Origin: GCA-2746795 sp963747345
GTDB taxonomy: Bacteria > Chloroflexota > Anaerolineae > Promineifilales > Promineifilaceae
Direction of reading: 5' to 3'
DNA: 64,000 bases
NCBI GenBank assembly: GCA_963747345.1
Contig: CAVVFA010000028.1
Span: 1 to 64,000 of the forward strand
Shown: positions 49,615 to 58,027 of the stretch, piece by piece
How the letters are laid out: the number at the start of each line of letters is the position of its first letter
How positions within the stretch are numbered: position 1 is the stretch's first letter
Notes under the pieces: model-generated
The model's input: only the letters and a program-made list of their open reading frames with translations
What the model was told of the DNA's origin: nothing
The model's database searches: none
Program-made: the position numbers and the translations under genes

Positions 49615-50613
49615 CTATTTACGCGCTTTGCGATATGCACGTTCAGCAACGGGAGTACCGATAACACCTAGTATCAAACCAAAGCCAACAGCGATGAGAA
49701 AACTCAGCGGCGCTGACTGGGTTGGCGCTTCAGGAGCGGGTGTTTCTGGGTGCATTTCAATGGGGAAGATGATTTCGTTTCTGGTTTGTTTGATGGTGTC
49801 TAAGGATTCACAGGGAGTGATGCCCGTTTCGTCTTCAATACTGGTATCAAGGTTCAAACCCATTGCTCCGCCCATCGTACCCTTGAAAATAACTTCTTGA
49901 GTCGTATCATGCATTTGTTTTTCGTGGCAGCTGTTACAAGTTGTCAAATCAACTGCAAAGGTATGGGCAAGTTTCGCATGGCCATTCCCTAACTCCGTTT
50001 CCGTTACTTGCAGATGACAGTCGGTGCAAATCATGCCTTCTTCAGAATGGCCGGTGTAGGCATAGAAATATGCTTCTTCATTATGACAGTCGATACACAC
50101 GGCCTGTACCTCTTCTTTTTTGAGGCTGGCTGTATGGGGATTATGGCAGCGCACACACGTCAAATCTTCTTCGGCATGTTTGCTGATGGCCCAATCTTCA
50201 TGCGTATCCACATGGCACGTGCCACATGCTTCCGATGAGCGATCCACCGGCATAACCTGCTCGGGATGATGCGCACTGTTTTCGCCCATCTCATGGCAGG
50301 TAGCACAGCCTACACCCTCTTCTTCCCAGGCGTGAGTCATTTCATCGTAGCCTGTGGTATGGCAAGCCAAGCATTCTGGCGGACTGCCTTGTTCCTGCCA
50401 CGATTCCTGGAAAACAGGATCCGCATAAGCCTGCCCATGGGGGCTGGCTTCAGAATTTACAACGATTTCTTCATGGCATTCGCCACAATCGTCAGACAGC
50501 GGTGTCGCTACCTGGTCTGCGGATTTAGCCTGTGTCACCATGATGGTGAATAATGCCAGCGACAACCCGCAGGTTAAGCCGATTAGTAGTCTGATGGTCC
50601 AATGTTTAATCAT
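49615..50613 (-). CDS. Membrane-anchored octahaem c-type cytochrome
   Basis: Start at MIKHWTIRLLIG (50613), since GAGGAG lies 7-12 nt upstream; a TTG 18 nt earlier is less likely. It has an N-terminal signal (LLIGLTCGLSLALFTIM) and eight CxxCH motifs: CGECH, CLACH, CATCH, CGTCH, CVRCH, CIDCH, CTDCH and CNSCH. A C-terminal helix, PLSFLIAVGFGLILGVIGTP, anchors it. The paired-haem pattern (H-N-P-H-T after CVRCH) is like NrfB/NapC-octahaem wires. It lies just before the ferredoxin gene and is a likely electron carrier to the NrfD complex. No lysine-ligated catalytic haem (CxxCK) is visible. Confidence 0.93.
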   Translation of the reverse strand: MIKHWTIRLLIGLTCGLSLALFTIMVTQAKSADQVATPLSDDCGECHEEIVVNSEASPHGQAYADPVFQESWQEQGSPPECLACHTTGYDEMTHAWEEEGVGCATCHEMGENSAHHPEQVMPVDRSSEACGTCHVDTHEDWAISKHAEEDLTCVRCHNPHTASLKKEEVQAVCIDCHNEEAYFYAYTGHSEEGMICTDCHLQVTETELGNGHAKLAHTFAVDLTTCNSCHEKQMHDTTQEVIFKGTMGGAMGLNLDTSIEDETGITPCESLDTIKQTRNEIIFPIEMHPETPAPEAPTQSAPLSFLIAVGFGLILGVIGTPVAERAYRKARK

Positions 50614-50648
50614 GGGCTTTCTCCTCTTCAATGATGTTCAGCCGACAA

Positions 50649-50771
50649 TCAGGAAATACTTTCGTGGTGATGCTGCTGTATCATGCCTAATCCCATGACA
50701 ATGGCGATGGGTAGGCCAAAACGTAATATGAACAATCCAATTAAAATGAGTATGGCTAAGAAAATGTCCAT
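50649..50771 (-). CDS. Small membrane protein (40 aa) with a His-rich tail
   Basis: Not large enough for usual ORF cut-offs, but it has a strong site (GGAGG, 7 nt before ATG at 50771). The sequence is one long hydrophobic helix (MDIFLAILILIGLFILRFGL, PIAIVMGLGM) and ends IQQHHHESIS. It is in the cytochrome operon 35 bp upstream of the octahaem gene. It recalls the small NapE/TorE-type and oxidase-associated single-helix proteins by size and place only. The His triplet could bind haem or metal; that is inference. Confidence 0.7.
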   Translation of the reverse strand: MDIFLAILILIGLFILRFGLPIAIVMGLGMIQQHHHESIS

Positions 50772-51177
50772 GTCTCTACCTCCGAAATTTGACGATTAAC
50801 GATTAAACAGTCTAGTGTGTATCGTTGGTCGTCAGTTAAAAACAACTACTCTTTTATTGCTATTAGTTTACGGGTTTCTCGAGGTAGAAAACATTGGGAA
50901 ACGAACGTATCTTTTATATGGGGTGTTTTGGGTAATTTAGGAAGAGAGGTATGGGGGGGAAAGCGTTTCTCCCAGACCTGACGGTGGTGATTCCATTGGC
51001 ATTGTATGATTAAGGTGGTGGATAAACCTGTCAGGCCTCACTCATTACAGCAAATACCCCACACCGGCATGGGGAATTCACCTAACAAAAAAGGCCGGGC
51101 ATCCACAGATACCCGACCTTTATTCTTACTCGCAAACCGTTAATCGCCTACAAATAACGGATTACCACATTACGGAA
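50772..51177. other. Gene-free spacer within the cytochrome cluster
   Basis: It separates the decahaem gene from the small membrane protein. Besides the terminator at 51085-51121 it holds an AT-rich stretch (50790-50930) that may contain the promoter for the downstream (minus-strand) genes, and a CCCCACACCGGCATGGGG hairpin at 51056-51073. No gene is supported. Confidence 0.5.
51085..51121 (-). terminator. Rho-independent terminator after the decahaem gene
   Basis: On the minus strand GGTCGGGTATC and GATGCCCGGCC pair around TGTG and are followed by TTTTTTG. It lies about 57 bp after the stop at 51178 and divides the cluster into two transcripts. Confidence 0.85.
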
Positions 51178-53412
51178 TTACGGCCGTGTCATGGCAGACG
51201 TGTCACCGCCAAGGCTGTTGATGGAATCATACAGGAACTGCATCACATACTCGTTGTTATGCGCAAACGCACCAGGATCTTTTTGGACATACTGGTAGTT
51301 GTAAGCGGCACGTAACAAAGCAGGTGTCCAGGTAACATAACCATCATTTGGTAGACCATCACCATCTGTATCATTGAAGAAATACGGATAAGCGGCAGGA
51401 TCGTAAATAATCGGGTCTACGCCTGCGGTGCTTGCGGAATACGCTTGCATGGCGGCATACAAGCCCTCAGCCATCGTCCCGATTTCACCGGCGATACCTT
51501 CAGTGACATCACCGTCACCATCGTTGTCTACTTCAGAAACGCGAATGGCTTGCAAATCTTCCTTAGTAACGACGTTTTCGTGACATTCCGAACATTCTTC
51601 AAAGACAACTTCCTGGGAATGCGGATTATGGCATTCAACACAGGTGTCGAAGTCCGCCTCGTGCTCGTTCCGACCTACATATTCCTGATCTGCAAACTGG
51701 TAAGCACCTTGTACTTCACTGCCAAACAAGGTGGCACCAGCGGCAAAGTAATGGATGTTCTTGAAGCGCAAATCAGTGCTAACTTCGTTATCGCCTAGCT
51801 CACCAATCGCTTTGTCAACACTCACCGTTGATTCACGGCCTTGATGACAGTTGATGCAGGTATTGCTCGTCAAACCAGCTTCATCCGTTTCATCGGCTGC
51901 CATGGTCACAGTGGCACCGCTGGGGAAGGTAACATCCTCAAAGGTGTACAGTTCAAAGGTGGTCAAGTCACTGTGGCAGGTGGCGCAGTTCAGGCCATTG
52001 GAAGAATGTTGTGAAGTGGCAACACCTTCGGTAGCCAACAAAGGCAGTCCGGCAGCGGTATGGCATTTGCTGCAAGTTGCAGGCACAATGCCGCCATCTT
52101 CTTCATTGTCCCAATGACGGAAGGCTTCTTCTGAGCCAGCGAAGTGACCGTGGTCAATGCGGCTCATGGCAGCCATGTCGATGGGTGTAGCCAGAGCCAC
52201 GTTGAGGTCTTCCAATGAATCATAGAGCAATTGGATGGCATACTTGCCACCATGGGCAAAGTTACCCGGATCTTTCAAGGATACCTGATAGTTGTAAGCA
52301 GCTTTAGCCAACCGTGGCGTCCAGGCATTGAAGGCATTGGGGAATGCCGACTCTTCTTCAGAAGCGATACCATCGCCATCGGTATCGATGAAGAAGTAAG
52401 GATATGCCGCTGAATTGTAAGCGATGGGCATACCAGATACTTCGGTGGCATACGCTTGCATACCTGTATACAAGGCATCGCGCAGGCCAGTAATTTCAGC
52501 GGCAATACCTTCTTCTATGTCGCCATTGCCATTGTAGTCAACCAAAGAACCAGCCATACGAATGTTAACCAGATCTTCGGGGCTGGTTACGCCTTCGTGG
52601 CAAGTAGAACATTCTTCAATTTTAATTTCCAAGGTATGGGAATTGTGGCAACTAACACAGGAGTCAAAGCCTTCGACATGGTCGAATTTAGCATCATAGG
52701 CTTTGCCTTCATATTCATAACCGCCCATGGCTTCTGTGCCATATTGGGTCGCCGCAGCGGCAAAGTAATGAATATTGGAGAAACCAACATCTTCACTAAC
52801 CATGTCAGCATCAGCCACGGGATCTAGGCCAGCTTCTTCAATGCCTGCATTCACACTAACGGTGGAGGCACGACCCTGATGACATTCCATACAACGAGCT
52901 GAGGCATCTAAACCACTGATCTCTGCCCCAGAGGGGAAGATAACTGTGTCTTTCTCGATGATGATGTCATTATGACATGCCTGACACTCAACAACTGTAC
53001 CTATGGGAGCTGCCGCATTGACAACGCCCATTTCTGAGCCATCCGCACCAGTGAAATCCATGTAGCCTGGGGTGCTGTGGCACTTGGCACATTCAACAGG
53101 TACTTCGGCTGGATCTTCTTCGTTCCAGTGGACGAAGGCTTCGGCGGCGGCATCTGCATGAGCAGATGAGGCCCAATCTTCTTCAAACGGAATGACGGAA
53201 ACGGCCGTTACCACCTCTGCCTCCACTTCAACAGGAACTTCTACTTCGACCGGTACTTCTACTTCAACAACGCGTGTCACTTCAACCTCTGCACCGGGAA
53301 CCTCAACCACGCGAGTTACCTCGACAGGTTCCTGACTACAGGCGGCTAATGCAACGGCGATGATAAGCATAAGCCCGATCACAACAACGAGACGCTTATT
53401 GGGGTGAAACAT
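51178..53412 (-). CDS. Decahaem cytochrome c lipoprotein with internal duplication
   Basis: GGAGG precedes the start. A lipoprotein signal ends LAAC (Cys25), followed by a repeated acidic linker (VEVTRVVEVPGAEVEVTRVV, EVPVEVEVPVEVE). Two homologous halves of about 310 residues follow, each with five CxxCH: CAKCH, CQACH, CMECH, CVSCH, CSTCH and CSKCH, CATCH, CINCH, CVECH, CSECH. Shared segments include GRASTVSV/GRESTVSV, IHYFAAAAT/IHYFAAGAT, AYPYFFIDTDGDG/AYPYFFNDTDGDG and AAYNYQVSLKDPG/AAYNYQYVQKDPG. The DTDGDG loops may bind calcium. The protein should be anchored on the outer face of the membrane as a haem wire. Function, whether reductase or relay, is unknown. Confidence 0.93.
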   Translation of the reverse strand: MFHPNKRLVVVIGLMLIIAVALAACSQEPVEVTRVVEVPGAEVEVTRVVEVEVPVEVEVPVEVEAEVVTAVSVIPFEEDWASSAHADAAAEAFVHWNEEDPAEVPVECAKCHSTPGYMDFTGADGSEMGVVNAAAPIGTVVECQACHNDIIIEKDTVIFPSGAEISGLDASARCMECHQGRASTVSVNAGIEEAGLDPVADADMVSEDVGFSNIHYFAAAATQYGTEAMGGYEYEGKAYDAKFDHVEGFDSCVSCHNSHTLEIKIEECSTCHEGVTSPEDLVNIRMAGSLVDYNGNGDIEEGIAAEITGLRDALYTGMQAYATEVSGMPIAYNSAAYPYFFIDTDGDGIASEEESAFPNAFNAWTPRLAKAAYNYQVSLKDPGNFAHGGKYAIQLLYDSLEDLNVALATPIDMAAMSRIDHGHFAGSEEAFRHWDNEEDGGIVPATCSKCHTAAGLPLLATEGVATSQHSSNGLNCATCHSDLTTFELYTFEDVTFPSGATVTMAADETDEAGLTSNTCINCHQGRESTVSVDKAIGELGDNEVSTDLRFKNIHYFAAGATLFGSEVQGAYQFADQEYVGRNEHEADFDTCVECHNPHSQEVVFEECSECHENVVTKEDLQAIRVSEVDNDGDGDVTEGIAGEIGTMAEGLYAAMQAYSASTAGVDPIIYDPAAYPYFFNDTDGDGLPNDGYVTWTPALLRAAYNYQYVQKDPGAFAHNNEYVMQFLYDSINSLGGDTSAMTRP

Positions 53413-53534
53413 AGAAAAGCCTCCTTTTCAATGATTGTTGGCATACCAAATCGGTACACCCCCGTAAAAATTTTATTTCAGGGAGTGGCAAAACCGAGTC
53501 GCAATCGAGCCATTCCCTGAATTTGGTAAATAAT

Positions 53535-54395
53535 TTAAGGTATTGCCGTCGCCAATGGCACAAACACTTCCCGTGTTACGGCCGGCAACGTAGTAATAGC
53601 AGTTTCTTCAAAGGTGAAGAGCCAGTAGATGGCGATGAGTGCCAGGACGCCAACGGCCGTTGCCACAAAAAAGTAGATCCGTTTGCGCGTCTTTTCCGAT
53701 GGCAAATGCAAACCAGGAAATGGCTCGCCGCCCGCTTGCAGCCGCTCCAACTCCAGCATATGCTCTTCTTCCATCTGGTGTTCCGGCAGATTACCAGTGA
53801 AGATGCTCCAGTTCCGGTGTTTAATTAGCACATTGTAAAAATGCCAGATGACAATGGAGAGTACCGCTAGCAGCGCTTCTGCACTGTGAGCCGTCTTTGC
53901 TGCTGGGATAAACTGACCGGGCAGGAACTGAGTGACCGCAATCGGATTCCACAACATGAAACCAGTCATAATCATAACGGCCGTTCCCCAAATCACTGCC
54001 CAATACTCAATCTTTTCACCATAATTGAACTTTGCCATCTTGGGCGGATTTTCCTGGAAGCCAAGGTTGTATTTCACAGTGTCGGCAATATCAACAGCAT
54101 CCTTGGGGCGCAGCATAATGCGCATCCGTTCACCTTTCACATACCAGCGGTAAAAACCCAAAAACAGGTGGTAAACAGAACCCAGAATAAGCAGAATAGC
54201 CGCATATCGATGAATAGTACGCACCATGGTAATGCCGCCCATCGCATTGATCATGTCAACAGCAAACGGAGACTCAAAGTAGCGCTGCGGCAAACCAGTC
54301 AAGCCCAAAACGAAAAAGCTGGTCAGTAAAATGAGGTGCTCAATTCGCGCCCATACCCGAAAGCGGGGGTACATTTTTTGCTTTTCTTTACTCAT
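53535..54395 (-). CDS. Membrane cytochrome b (FdhI/cyt b561 type)
   Basis: A 286-aa protein with four or five helices and haem-binding His residues in the expected places: VWARIEHLILLTSFFVLGLT, RTIHRYAAILLILGSVYHLF, EYWAVIWGTAVMIMTGFMLW, AKTAHSAEALLAVLSIVIWH and a C-terminal helix FFVATAVGVLALIAIYWLFT. Such subunits exchange electrons between menaquinone and periplasmic partners. The start overlaps the stop of the 14-haem gene by 8 bp (54388-54395), so translation is coupled and the two should form a complex. It is one of two quinone entry points in this cluster, besides NrfD. Confidence 0.9.
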   Translation of the reverse strand: MSKEKQKMYPRFRVWARIEHLILLTSFFVLGLTGLPQRYFESPFAVDMINAMGGITMVRTIHRYAAILLILGSVYHLFLGFYRWYVKGERMRIMLRPKDAVDIADTVKYNLGFQENPPKMAKFNYGEKIEYWAVIWGTAVMIMTGFMLWNPIAVTQFLPGQFIPAAKTAHSAEALLAVLSIVIWHFYNVLIKHRNWSIFTGNLPEHQMEEEHMLELERLQAGGEPFPGLHLPSEKTRKRIYFFVATAVGVLALIAIYWLFTFEETAITTLPAVTREVFVPLATAIP

Positions 54396-56136
54396 CCGAA
54401 GCCTCTTTCTTGTGGCTGCGTCGTATGCGAATACGTCCGTAAATATCTACTGCAATCATGAAAACGAAGAAGGCCAACGTAACCGGAATCACGATCAGAT
54501 AGAACAAATTCACCAGATAAATGATTGGGAAGTTTTCCAACGAAGGCCGGTAATGACCCAACCAGGCATCAGTAAAGTTCGCCGTGGCATCTGGGTGACA
54601 TTGTTGGCAATTTTCTAGCAGATTCTCTTGCAAGTTGGCATGAGGGTCATCGGGCGATTTGATGCTGTGCACACCATGACAGTCGTAACAAACGGCCGTG
54701 TTGGGCGCCACACCTTCATGTTCATAATCAAATAACGCCACTGTAGTGCCATGAAAGTCTGAGACATATGTATCAAATACCTCTGTAGAAATTTCATACT
54801 TTGTCATCAACTCTTTGTCTGCGTGGCACTCCGCGCATAGTTCTGGTGAACGTGCTCGGGCAGCGGCCGTTGTCGGATCGTGAATATCGTGAACGCCATG
54901 ACAATTAATACAGTTGGGTACATCCTGATTATCGTCGTTGATCAGAGCAGACCCATGCACACTCTCAGCAAATTCGTTGAAAATGGTGCTGTGGCACTGT
55001 TCACAGGTTTGTGAAATGGCGGCACGCGGGCCATCACCTAAAATCGGCGTGTCATGTGCGCCATGACAGTCAGTACAAACGGCTGCATCCAGGTTGCCAT
55101 CTAATAAAGCGGCACCATGCACACTGTCCAATGACTTTTCAAAGTATTGCACATGACAATCTTCACAGACCTGATTCATGGTTACAGTGAATTCGCGGGC
55201 ACTTTCAATTGTGTTTTCTTCGTGGGGGAACAGGTAATTTGAATGGCAATCGGTACATTGGAGCGCATCCCAGGAATTGTTTGTTCCGTGTGCGGATGCG
55301 TGGAACGCCTCTGGATCAACCGTGACCGATGTGACATCACCATTGGGGAAAGTCATGGTGAGTCCCGGTTGACTGTGGCACGCTAAGCAATAATCGTTGT
55401 CCGCCTCGTCTGCAAATAAACCATTCCGAATTAGGGTTCTCGCTTGCTCAATATCGGTTAGTTCAACACCTGCTTGTTCATGACAATCTGTACATGCTTT
55501 CACCGCTTCATCGGAATCCCATGCTTCTTTTGTCTGCACTTCATGGGAGCCATGACAGGAGGTACAGGTAACGGGAATTGCCGCGTCTTGACCGGGATGG
55601 CTGGTGATGTGTGGGCGGTTATGACACCGCTCACAGGTGGCGGCAGTTTGTACTTGATAATCTTGCAGATCAACGGCCGTTATCTCACTATGAGGATACT
55701 GGTAATCGTTGATAGTGATATGACAGTCATAACACGCCAGCGGATTCTCCGCACTCTCACCATGCACCGACATCGCCAATGCCGCCAGATCAACCTGCAC
55801 GGGCATCGTCTCACCAGAAGGGAATTCGACCTCGGCGTCTGTATCGCTGTGGCACAGCTTACAAGCCATGTCACCCGTTTGCGGATGACCGGTTGGTTGT
55901 TGCTGCTGTGCTGGATAAGCGATACGCAGCATGAAATCTATATTTTCTGGTAAGGTGGTGGATTCTGATATGACGGTGGGGTGGGAAACGGCCGTTTCGA
56001 CAAGCTCAAGATGAACCGTTTCCTCCGCCATCAAACGAGCAGGGGACAAGACAAACAAGCCCAGCAAAATTGTGAGCAGGCCAAGGGTGGCAATCACCCC
56101 AAAACCGATTTGGACTTGTCTCTCTCTCTTCAACAT
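54388..56136 (-). CDS. 14-haem c-type cytochrome, membrane anchored
   Basis: AAGGAGAGA precedes the start. An N-terminal helix (GVIATLGLLTILLGLFVL) serves as signal or anchor, and a C-terminal helix (IIYLVNLFYLIVIPVTLAFF) with a basic tail anchors the other end. Between them are 14 CxxCH motifs: CKLCH, CYDCH, CERCH, CTSCH, CTDCH, CLACH, CTDCH, CEDCH, CTDCH, CEQCH, CINCH, CAECH, CYDCH and CQQCH. Several are followed by GxHD or GVHxI, which supply distal His ligands. Multihaem cytochromes paired with a cytochrome b of this type work in anaerobic respiration or extracellular electron transfer. The exact acceptor is unknown. Confidence 0.93.
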   Translation of the reverse strand: MLKRERQVQIGFGVIATLGLLTILLGLFVLSPARLMAEETVHLELVETAVSHPTVISESTTLPENIDFMLRIAYPAQQQQPTGHPQTGDMACKLCHSDTDAEVEFPSGETMPVQVDLAALAMSVHGESAENPLACYDCHITINDYQYPHSEITAVDLQDYQVQTAATCERCHNRPHITSHPGQDAAIPVTCTSCHGSHEVQTKEAWDSDEAVKACTDCHEQAGVELTDIEQARTLIRNGLFADEADNDYCLACHSQPGLTMTFPNGDVTSVTVDPEAFHASAHGTNNSWDALQCTDCHSNYLFPHEENTIESAREFTVTMNQVCEDCHVQYFEKSLDSVHGAALLDGNLDAAVCTDCHGAHDTPILGDGPRAAISQTCEQCHSTIFNEFAESVHGSALINDDNQDVPNCINCHGVHDIHDPTTAAARARSPELCAECHADKELMTKYEISTEVFDTYVSDFHGTTVALFDYEHEGVAPNTAVCYDCHGVHSIKSPDDPHANLQENLLENCQQCHPDATANFTDAWLGHYRPSLENFPIIYLVNLFYLIVIPVTLAFFVFMIAVDIYGRIRIRRSHKKEASDE

Positions 56137-56167
56137 TCTCTCCTTCGTTCTATGACTCCGTAAATCA

Positions 56168-56217
56168 ACAGTGTTCAGTGACTACTGTTTACTGAACACT
56201 GTTTACTGTTTACTGTG
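56168..56217. repeat. CAGTGTTCAGTGACTACTGT hairpin repeat
   Basis: CAACAGTGTTCAGTGA and CTACTGTTTACTGAACACTG with TTTACTGTTTACTG form inverted and direct repeats of the CAGTGAACAGT family. It overlaps the last three codons of the collagen-like cytochrome gene on the minus strand. Confidence 0.7.
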
Positions 56218-57469
56218 CAGCTTCTACAACTGGCTCTTCTTCCCCTGCCGGTATCGGCGTATGGTAACCTGTCGCCATGTCAATCAATTCTTCATCTGTT
56301 TTTACAGGGCCACTACCGCCATCAGAATGGCAGCTGCGGCAGGCAAAATCCAAACCAATCTGCGCATTAACCGTAGTGCCATCTTCCGAGAATTGAGCAA
56401 TTTGCGCAGGATTAATAGAAACCATGTGAGTCCGAACGTCACCAGAATTGATGCTGGCATCCGCCACTGCATTTTGGATGAGATAAGGCATATGGCAATC
56501 TATGCAATCAACCCCTAACTTTCCATGTGAAGCCACATTTTGAACCCTGTCCTGCTCAAAATGACAATTTTCGCAAGCTACCAGCGTCGTATCATCACCT
56601 GCTTGAGCCAACTGCACCACACCGGTATGGGGATTATGACAATCAATACAATCAAGGACAGCATGTTTTCCCTGAAACAGATCGCCGTAGGTATCATGAT
56701 GTTGAATGAAACCATCAGCTACCGCCAAATTCTGATTAGCACCGCGTGAATGACAATCACTACAAGCCGCACTATCACGAACCACTTCCATGCCAAAAGA
56801 TATCGGATGATTCACATGCTGGCTGCCTGGCCCATGACATTCCTCACACTGCACACCCTCTTCTGCCCAGGTACCAATCAAACCAGATAAATTATCTTGA
56901 TTACCGCTCAAACTGTAACCGGTGGTATGGCAAGAACCGCAATCATAAGGCACTTCTTCGCCTGCGTGATAAGCCACCCAATCATCACCCATATCCAGGT
57001 CTTCGTTTTCAAGATTGTATTGAGCGGCGTCACCTGTAATGATGAATCCGTCCTGGTTAATAAAACGAGCCTTCCAATTGTAGCCGCCAATCACATAGAT
57101 AATATCATCCCACGTGTACCCTTCAGGGGGATTCGGTACTTCTGAAAAAGGATATTCGGGGGGTTGTCCATCTACCACTTTATTAAGTTGGTGGGCGTGT
57201 CCGCTCTGACTGAAGACATCGTATAATTCCTGATGGCATTCGGCACAGGCTGTCGCACCTACGTAAGTCGGCGGCTCAAAACTCAATCCATCTGCACCAG
57301 CTGGACCGGGGGCACCAGGCTGACCATCACGTCCCGCAGGACCTGGAGGACCTTGTTCGCCTGGTTCTCCAGGAGGGCCTTGTTCACCTTGAGCGCCTGC
57401 ACAGCCAACAACCAGCATAGCAGAAATCGTTAAAAATATGATTGCTAATAACCAAGTCTTCTTCTGCAT
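56210..57469 (-). CDS. Octahaem cytochrome c lipoprotein with a collagen-like stalk
   Basis: GGAGGAAGAAT precedes the start. A lipoprotein signal (WLLAIIFLTISAMLVVGC, Cys23) is followed directly by about 11 Gly-x-y triplets (GEQGPPGEPGEQGPPGPAGR, then DGQPGAPGPAGADG), a collagen-like stalk. The haem domain has eight CxxCH motifs: CAECH, CGSCH, CEECH, CSDCH, CIDCH, CENCH, CIDCH and CRSCH, with GATACAECHQELYDVFSQSG and GPGSQHVNHP segments of the cytochrome c554/NrfA-like superfamily. It is the first gene of the cytochrome run and would stand off the membrane on a possible triple helix. Substrate unknown. Confidence 0.93.
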   Translation of the reverse strand: MQKKTWLLAIIFLTISAMLVVGCAGAQGEQGPPGEPGEQGPPGPAGRDGQPGAPGPAGADGLSFEPPTYVGATACAECHQELYDVFSQSGHAHQLNKVVDGQPPEYPFSEVPNPPEGYTWDDIIYVIGGYNWKARFINQDGFIITGDAAQYNLENEDLDMGDDWVAYHAGEEVPYDCGSCHTTGYSLSGNQDNLSGLIGTWAEEGVQCEECHGPGSQHVNHPISFGMEVVRDSAACSDCHSRGANQNLAVADGFIQHHDTYGDLFQGKHAVLDCIDCHNPHTGVVQLAQAGDDTTLVACENCHFEQDRVQNVASHGKLGVDCIDCHMPYLIQNAVADASINSGDVRTHMVSINPAQIAQFSEDGTTVNAQIGLDFACRSCHSDGGSGPVKTDEELIDMATGYHTPIPAGEEEPVVEAAQ

Positions 57470-57544
57470 ATTCTTCCTCCTGATGACCCCTCATGAACTA
57501 TCCTAAAAACTGTTAAGGAAATCGGTGGGATCAGTTTCAGGCAA

Positions 57545-57686
57545 TGGGGTGAATAACCCATTTTAACACAGGTTCATCCACTAATATCGCATAATTAGGC
57601 AATTATACGAAAGAAATTCAAATCTGAGTAGTGACATTTATCATATTACATGGGTAATTATACCCATTGTATGGGGTAAGTACCCA
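57545..57686. promoter_or_regulatory. Three GGGT(A)-N-(T)ACCC inverted repeats upstream of the cytochrome cluster
   Basis: TGGGGTGAATAACCCA (57545-57560), ATGGGTAATTATACCCAT (57650-57667; exact 7-bp arms, 4-bp spacer) and TGGGGTAAGTACCCA (57672-57686) lie 75-220 bp before the cluster's first start codon. Their shared pattern suggests an operator bound by a dimeric regulator. It does not match the FNR or Rex consensus. Confidence 0.55.
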
Positions 57687-57940
57687 ATTTCAAAATAGGG
57701 TGCAAATGTTTGGTGGAAACGGCCGTTCTTCAAACCAAACCCACCGATTGGAACTTACTGTGGCAGCGGTCACCGTTCTGCTATTGCTATGACGATTCTT
57801 TGAGCGAATGATTACACTGACGTAAAAAGCTTGAAGGGTGGTTTCGGAGCCTGGACGGAAGCTGGCTACCCAGTTGTGGAGTAAACATCACTGAGTCATC
57901 GCAGCGAACATTACGGTAACATTTTAGCGTACTCCAGTTA
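57687..57940. other. Unassigned 250-bp spacer before the bidirectional terminator
   Basis: It contains a palindrome copy near 57717 but no ORF with a recognisable product. It could encode an RNA on the plus strand that ends at the terminator at 57941-57981 (T6 tract on that strand). No match to tmRNA, SRP RNA, 6S RNA or RNase P could be made by eye. Confidence 0.3.
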
Positions 57941-57981
57941 AGAAAAGAGGCTCACCCGTTGCCGAGTGAGCCTCTTTTTTG
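57941..57981. terminator. Bidirectional rho-independent terminator
   Basis: GAGGCTCAC and GTGAGCCTC are perfect arms around CCGTTGCCGA, with TTTTTT on the plus side and TTTTCTT on the minus side. On the minus strand it follows the fdrA gene by about 45 bp. Confidence 0.9.
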
Positions 57982-58027
57982 CGTATCTATTTGGGCGATG
58001 GTGCCAACCGCTTTGGCTTCGACAGGC

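Noticed and set aside
57687..57981. SRP RNA, 6S RNA, tmRNA or RNase P RNA
   Set aside because: The diagnostic conserved segments of these RNAs were not found in the spacer.
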